Source: Rosa chinensis
Lineage: Eukaryota > Streptophyta > Magnoliopsida > Rosales > Rosaceae
Assembly: GCF_002994745.2 (NCBI RefSeq)
Contig: NC_037092.1
Span: 20,113,001 to 20,177,000 of the forward strand
DNA: 64,000 nucleotides
Direction: 5' to 3'
Positions 58,351 to 64,000 of the stretch are shown here, piece after piece. The position numbers and the translations under genes are program-made. Numbering within the stretch: the first letter of the stretch is position 1; each line of letters begins with the position of its first letter. The notes below the pieces were generated by a model. The model saw only the letters and a program-made list of their open reading frames with translations. It was not told where the DNA came from and searched no databases.

Positions 58351-59646
58351 ATGAATAGCAATAATCAGCCACTCATCTATATGCTCTCGAGCATTTACAA
58401 TTTATTGCCTGTGAAGTTGGATGATACCAATTACATTACTTGGTTATTTCAAATGGAAATTATGGTCAAAAGCCTTGGCTCAGAGGGATACATTGATGGT
58501 TCATATTCTTCTCCACCTCAGTTCTTGATAACTGATGGTAGCATGAATGCTGAAGTTACAAGGGAGTTTCAAGAATGGGAAAAGAATGATACAGCACTGA
58601 TGACTCTTATCATTGCCACTTTATCTAGTGAAGCATTATCTTTTGTAGTTGGAAGCAATAATTCATGTGAAGTGTGGAGAAATTTGAGGGTGAGATATGG
58701 TGTCTCTTCTAGAACAGCTGCTATGCAACTCCAAACAAAACTATACACAATCCAGAAAGGTAATGATACTATAGATAAGTATTTTCAGCGTATCAAGGAC
58801 ATTACTGATCAATTAGCTTCTTTTGGCATTCATATTCCCGAGGAAGAGATTATTATCATTGCTGTCAATGGCCTTCCCTCTGAGTACCTAACTTTCAAAA
58901 TAGTAATCAAAGCTCAGATTACAACTATGACAATGATTAAATTCCGTTCTCTTTTACTTGATGAGGAGTCTACTATGGATCAATCTATGAAGACTATGCA
59001 GAATGGAATGCCTACTAGTAATCCAGTTCTAAATCAAGGAATGCAATGGAATGGTGATGATATTGGTAGTATGGTGTCTCCTGCTATTTTTGTTGCTCAA
59101 AATGGAGGGGGAAGTCACATGTTCTACAATGGAGGGATGCAGCAACATAATTTGAGCATTGGAACAAATGGTTACTATTCCAAACATCAACAACTTGCTT
59201 CAAACTACAAAGGGAATGTCTCACAGTATAATGGTATTGGCTTCTTCCTCCAGCAACCTGTTGTTCAACATCAACAAAATGGCGGAAACAAGAACTACAG
59301 TTCACAAGGAGGTGTATCTCAATTACCTAACATTTCAAATCAAGGCTTTGGTGGCTTCATTGGCAACAAACTTGGACATGATCACTCGGCATCTGTGAAT
59401 AAATTTGATCAAGTCATGGGGGATTACAAGATAAGGGATGATCGAAAGGAACGAGCTAGTGTCCCTGTTGATATCAGAGTTTCTAATCCCAGAGCTTCTT
59501 CTCCACATGCACCCGGTAATCCAAGAGAAGCAACCACTGTTCAAACTTCTGTTCCCAGTGCTTCTTCTACTCCTGCAAGCTATAATCCAAGCCAAGTAAC
59601 TAGTGCTTCTGTTACTTCTGCATCGTCTTCAAAACAGGAACCATAG
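58351..59646 (+). CDS. Copia gag protein
   Basis: An open 431-residue gag starting MNSNNQPLIYMLSSI. The frame is open a little upstream, but this is the first ATG. The Copia gag domain (LDDTNYITWLFQMEIMVKSL, AMQLQTKLYTIQKGNDTIDKYFQRIKDI, PSEYLTFKIVI) is complete. The C-terminal half is Asn/Gln/Ser/Gly-rich. I see no CCHC zinc knuckle. Further codons after the TAG at 59646 stay in frame (LIDEFDPCDSVSGGP), so the stop may be new. Confidence 0.85.
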   Translation: MNSNNQPLIYMLSSIYNLLPVKLDDTNYITWLFQMEIMVKSLGSEGYIDGSYSSPPQFLITDGSMNAEVTREFQEWEKNDTALMTLIIATLSSEALSFVVGSNNSCEVWRNLRVRYGVSSRTAAMQLQTKLYTIQKGNDTIDKYFQRIKDITDQLASFGIHIPEEEIIIIAVNGLPSEYLTFKIVIKAQITTMTMIKFRSLLLDEESTMDQSMKTMQNGMPTSNPVLNQGMQWNGDDIGSMVSPAIFVAQNGGGSHMFYNGGMQQHNLSIGTNGYYSKHQQLASNYKGNVSQYNGIGFFLQQPVVQHQQNGGNKNYSSQGGVSQLPNISNQGFGGFIGNKLGHDHSASVNKFDQVMGDYKIRDDRKERASVPVDIRVSNPRASSPHAPGNPREATTVQTSVPSASSTPASYNPSQVTSASVTSASSSKQEP

Positions 59647-59979
59647 CTTATTGATGAATTTGATCCGTGTGATTCTGTTTCGGGTGGTCCATTTGGTTCT
59701 GTTTCAGCTGTGCCACCTAATTCAAACAATGCTGCAATGGACTTACTTGGTTCCCTATTATCTGCCATTGTGCCGAGTGTATCTACTACTACCACATTTG
59801 AAGGTGATGGCATTGTAAATTCTGCTCCAGTGACTATATTTATGGCAACTCCTCCAGATACTACTATGTTGAACTGTAGGCATGCCTTTTATCCTCTGAA
59901 GCTATGCCAATCATTGCCACTCATTCCTCCTGGATGAAGCATCTAGACTGATATCTTTCCAGCTTGATGCTCCAAATCT

Positions 59980-60180
59980 CCTACTTTGCATTGTGATAAT
60001 ATTTCAGCTTTGTCTCTTGCTACAAAACCAGTCTCTCACTCCAAACTCAAATATATTGCGGTTGATGTTCACTTTACTAGAAATCAAGTGAAAGCTGGAT
60101 GTCTCAAGCTTCAGTTTGTCTCCTCCCATGATCAGCTTGCAGACTTGTTTACGAAAGGTCTTTGTGCACCTCAACATACC
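59980..60180 (+). pseudogene. Copia pol remnant: RNase H C-terminal piece
   Basis: LHCDNISALSLATKPVSHSKLKYIAVDVHFTRNQVKAG, then LQFVSSHDQLADLFTKGL, is the well-known end of Copia RNase H (CDNISAxxLAxNPVxHxRTKHIxVDxHF, DQLADxFTK). Everything between gag and this piece has been deleted. Confidence 0.9.
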
Positions 60181-60383
60181 TTCTTTTGTTCCAACTTGAT
60201 GTTACTCTCTCGACATCCTTTTGTTCCAACTTGATGTTACTCTCTCGACATCAAGTTGAGGAGGAGTGTGAAGGCTCTGCTGCGCCACTTGCTGCTACTT
60301 AATGGGATTGCTACTTGTTACTTGTTTTCACTCAACACTTGCTCCAACTTGATGTTTCTTCCCCACATCAAGTTGAGGCGGGA

Positions 60384-60634
60384 TGTTAGGGTTATAATAA
60401 TTCTCTAGTTATTAGTCTGCTAATTAGGGTAATTAGTTTGTTCTAATTAGCGGTTAATTAACTAGTTAGTTGCATTAGTCTCTTCATACTGGCCTACAGT
60501 TGTCCTCCACGTAGGCTATTTTCTCTCTCTATCCTATAGCTACTATATATGCCTAGTCGGTGTGTACTTTGAACAATTAAGATCAATACCAGCTATTTTT
60601 CCTTCTTCGTTTTACATTTTCTCAAGAACTTTCA
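60384..60634 (+). repeat. 3' LTR of the internally deleted Copia element
   Basis: The 251-bp partner of 57184-57434, preceded by the purine stretch and followed by cattg. A second purine-rich phrase (aagttgaggaggagtg) lies 120 bp upstream, a likely extra copy of the same region. Confidence 0.95.
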
Positions 60635-60639
60635 CATTG

Positions 60640-62130
60640 AACCTTTAATTGCAGATGGCAATAATCATTAACTCTCTTTGATTGTGATTGACACAAAGAT
60701 TTCATCAATTTACTCATATATCATTCATTTGTTCAAAGTATGCAACTATGGTGGTTCTTTATTTGCTTTCTTCCGTTTTGGTTTACTCATCAATGTCAAG
60801 ATATATATTGCCTTTCTATTACATAAGTTACAGAGTTTAAATGTCATTCCTATTTTGACGTTTTGATTCTTCCTAATCAATGTCATAATATTCCTTTCGG
60901 TTACATAAGTTACATAGCTTAATTGCTATTGTTAAATTGTCATCACATTGATCATTCCTGCCATATATATAATCCCTAGCTTTCTAGATAAAAGCATACA
61001 ACAGAAATTCAATCTCCTTTATTACCTTTCCAAGATCAAAGTATTCATGTATTTCCTTTAATTTATCTATTCCACTAAAAGAAAGTTTCAAGCTGTTCGA
61101 TACGATCCGAGTATTGTGAGTGTACACCTACAAGGATCGAGGTTGTTGTACCCTGGAGGGTAGAGCGCTACAAACCTGCTACATCGAGACATTGTCTTCG
61201 AGGGGCGAAATCTACTCTTAAGGGCAGTGTTTACACGCCTCAACCATAAACTTTTTTTCAAATAATATGTCTTTCGGAAGCCTATAAACCCAAGAGATAA
61301 GTTCTATAATCCTTATTATTTAATATAGTATGACAATAATATTATTATAATTATTTATTATTAATATATGTTGTATTCGTGTGATTTTGTAGGAGAATCA
61401 AAATATGGTGACTCAAGTAGCATCCATCAACCAAATTTTCCAACAAAATGTGGACAATCCGAGCGTCGTGGATTCTCACGTGCCTTCGAAGAATATGTTT
61501 GTCAGCTTGTCATGGACATGCTCAATAGTGATCCTCTTAAGGTGTCTAGGGGAATATGATACCGAGTTCATTGGTCATGAACTTAGTATCCGTTTTAAAG
61601 GTTTATATCAGTGAGACATCAGAGAAAAAATAAAGATCAGTACAACTGGTTCGGTCATAACATGCCCAGTAGGGATAAGTTTGAGGTTCAATACAATGGG
61701 TATAGTCAGATTTTCATTCATATTGAGATAAATCCGATGGTGAGTGTAACTCGTCTCTCATACACATTGAGCCATGAGATGGACTACTAAGTTTTTTAGG
61801 GACTGTGAGGGACAAGTGAATCTGACGGCTGAAAATAAATGTACAGTTTTAAGTTGTTATAATTTCTGCTTTTATATTTAATAATAATAAAAAGATATAA
61901 AGTGTTGCATTTGTTAATTGTCTTCTGGTTTTGCCATTTAAGAAAGTCAAAGTCATTATTGGAAAAAGCCGACAAAAAGAAAATCCAAACACACTTACAT
62001 AATTGGTAAGAAGTAAAACCAAATAAAATTAAAAAGCAAAAACATAGATATTAAAAAGGCAAAAACACGGTAATACAAAAGCTAATGCTGGTCCTCGTCC
62101 TCAAAACACCGATCTTTCTTTCCTTTTTTT
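60640..62130. other. Intergenic with possible Copia-like debris
   Basis: No convincing gene. The phrases gagggtagagcgctacaaacctg and cttcgaggggcgaaatctactcttaaggg near 61160-61230, and ggtcataacatgcccagtaggg near 61650, look like non-coding repeat sequence. Frames at 61368-61614 do not match any protein I know. The TA run at 61320-61360 is low complexity. Confidence 0.35.
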
Positions 62131-62139
62131 TCCTCTACC

Positions 62140-63127
62140 TCCCTCCACACTATTAAACCCTAACCTCCTTCCGATTTGGGTTTACTCGGCTCTCGTCTTC
62201 TTCAATCCCATATCCAGGTAACAATCACTTCTTCGACTTCCTTTTCTGATTTTCCTTCTTTCCATTTTCAGTTCTGTGTTCGAGCTCAAATTTGTGCTGG
62301 GTTTATCGAATTTCGCCCTTCTTGCTCAAATTCAAAGTTCAAAATTGGGTCTTTGCGGTTTCGATAGAAAACCGATCGGTTCCTGTAATTTTCCCAGAAA
62401 AAAAAAAAAAAAAAGTATTGGGCTTTTTTCAGTAGCTTTTTTTTTCTTGTTATATGCTTTTGCATTTTAATTAGGAATTGTAAAGTTTGTTACTTGGAGC
62501 ACTTTGCATACTGCTGAACTTTGATGATTGAGTTAGTGCTATCCTGGAAAGCTAGCTCTTATAATATCGGTGTGATAAACATGTGTACTAGCTTTCGGAT
62601 AAAGTATCGTTGGCTTTTTTGATCTTTGTAGTAGTTACATTCAGCAGCTGTGTGATGCAAGATGAGAAACCGAAGGATAGAGGTTTGGTTTTCCCCACTA
62701 CGAGGAAGTTGCAAGTAATTACTCAAAAGGATAGAGTTGAGAAACCCAAAATTAATTAGGTGAATTCTATTGTTTTTCTGCTTGGTGATGCTTTTTTTGT
62801 TGTTTTTGTTATTGTATCTAGGAGCTTTTCTCAGTGGATGTCTCGTGAAGTTACTTGTAAATTCTCTTTCTTATATAAAAGATCACTTACTGGATGCTGA
62901 ATGTACAGTTATGTGACTTGTTGTCATTCATTATACACTAGTTTTATTCTATTCTTTCTTTGTATATCGTTTATGCCCTTTGTGATGCTCTTACGGCCCA
63001 TTGTTTCTGACTGGTCCTGGTAATTTTTGGGCAGGATATTGCTGGAATTGGGTATTTAGTCTCTACATTTTTGCGCCAATGAACTGTCTATGTCAGAGGT
63101 TTTTTTAATTTGTAAGGAGAGATACAG
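62140..63127 (+). promoter_or_regulatory. 5' UTR and 5' UTR intron of cyclin-T gene 2
   Basis: Leader aaaccctaacctcc to tatccag|gtaac (donor 62218), then an intron until shortly before the ATG at 63128 (acceptor not fixed; candidates near 63030-63110). The layout mirrors copy 1. The frames at 62176-62470 lie in it and are not genes. Confidence 0.55.
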
Positions 63128-64000
63128 ATGGCTTCCTTTTTGTCTGGCGATTCTTCTAACTTTGCTGTGAGTGAAAGTAGTTGCTATAGACAGACTGAGG
63201 ATAAAGAGGAAGGAGGCTCTTGGTACTTTTCCAGGAAGGAAATTGAAGAAAATTCTCCATCTAAAGTAGATGGCATAGACTTAAAGAAAGAGGCATATCT
63301 ACGAAAGTCATACTGTACTTTTCTACAAGATTTGGGGATGAGACTTAAAGTGTGAGTTTTAAGCCTTATATATAAATTTCTTATCTGTTTACCCTTTAGC
63401 TTCAAAAAAAGGTAGTTTGTTTGATTATATATATATATATATATATTTTCTTTTTCTTTGGGGATGATTATATTCAGATACATTTATATATAAACACATG
63501 TCTAAGATTGAAATGGCTGTCATCTGGACTGAAGATATGTAAAGTTATCATAGCTGTGGTACTTCATAAAGATAACTGATAGTTAAATGTTGAGTTTGAA
63601 CTTTGGAGTTCATTCTAGTGGATTGAGTCTAGTATCTTGTGTTTTGACTCGCACTTTATTATGTGGTGACTCATGTCGTACCAAAAAAATTGAGATCAAT
63701 GATTCAGCATGTTGGTGATCCTGAACATTTTGTTTTGCTATTGCAGACCCCAGGTAACAATTGCAACAGCCATAATTTTCTGTCATCGGTTCTACGTTTG
63801 CCAATCGCATGCAAAGAATGATAGAAGGGTGAGTATTATCAACCTGGAATGGCTTCAATCCATTATGCTTTCATCTTCTGGTTGATATGTATCTGAGTTA
63901 GCTTTAGACTTTCTAGCTGAGGTGAAAGGTAATACATTATTTTGGCTGCTTCTATGGCATCTATTTATTCTCTCTCTATCTTGTAAAGGACAATTCTTTT
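63128..64000 (+). CDS. CYCT1: Cyclin T (P-TEFb cyclin), copy 2, partial
   Basis: First two coding exons: 63128-63351 (224 nt) and 63747-63828 (82 nt, the same size and phases as exon 2 of copy 1). Exon 1 reads [63 protein letters not shown]. The part from WYF onward is nearly identical to copy 1, while the first 35 residues are different. Exon 2 reads [27 protein letters not shown]. The remainder lies beyond the right edge. It is a direct-tandem paralogue, probably also active as a CDKC partner. Confidence 0.92.
63427..63447. repeat. TA microsatellite in cyclin-T copy 2 intron
   Basis: About 21 bp of alternating (TA)n in the first coding-region intron. Confidence 0.85.

Larger units (their letters stand above)
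57184..60634 (+). mobile_element. Non-autonomous Ty1/Copia retrotransposon with internal deletion
   Basis: 3.45 kb between 251-bp LTRs (57184-57434 and 60384-60634) that differ at only two positions, with 5-bp target duplications cattg (57179-57183, 60635-60639). The PBS TGGTATCAGGTCCC (tRNA-iMet type) follows the 5' LTR. A purine stretch, gttgaggcggga, precedes the 3' LTR. It keeps gag (58351-59646) and only the last part of RNase H (about 59980-60170). Protease, integrase and RT are gone. It must borrow enzymes from a full-length relative. Confidence 0.95.

Noticed and set aside
61140..61230. Possible tRNA or small RNA gene (gggtagagcgctac phrase)
   Set aside because: No cloverleaf with matching acceptor, anticodon and T arms could be drawn.

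Overview
This window is nuclear DNA from a dicot plant. A TIR-NBS-LRR resistance gene, short genes with many introns, and nested Copia, Gypsy, Mutator-like and hAT-like elements all point to that. TNL genes argue against a grass. A rosid, perhaps Rosaceae, fits the general look of the repeats, but nothing in the sequence proves the family.

Layout. 1-3087 (minus) holds the first four exons of a TNL immune receptor. Its LRR coding sequence runs off the left edge, and a decayed tandem repeat lies upstream of the gene. A 0.4-kb Mutator-type MITE (4462-4871) and a gene-poor stretch follow. 7018-13395 is a complete Copia retrotransposon on the minus strand with near-identical LTRs, an open gag and a decayed pol. 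14042-15126 is a DNA-transposon-like element flanked by TTA. 16840-31100 is an old LTR-like repeat split by an 11.9-kb Ty3/Gypsy element of Tat/Retand type (18862-30734, minus sense). This Gypsy element carries a 59-bp x 10 tandem array and a spliced antisense gene.

The right half is richer in genes. It contains a YJU2-like splicing-factor relic (33102-33522, minus), an intact acetylornithine aminotransferase gene of arginine biosynthesis (35260-37774, plus), and a TPR protein gene (38503-41327, minus) with a duplicated exon end in its intron. Next comes a Pack-MULE-like element (about 42493-44455) that has captured exon 1 of a mitochondrial aspartate aminotransferase. After LTR and hAT debris and an unidentified minus-strand locus, there is a complete cyclin-T gene (50695-54857, plus). 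A second cyclin-T paralogue starts at 63128 and runs off the right edge. Between them sits a young, internally deleted Copia element (57184-60634).

The host genes do not form a pathway. They are a surface-of-immunity receptor (TNL), a plastid amino-acid enzyme, a TPR adaptor and a transcription-elongation cyclin pair. The main story is transposon biology: non-autonomous elements with intact gag and missing or broken pol, an antisense gene within a Gypsy element, nested insertions that can be ordered in time, and exon capture by a Mutator-like element.
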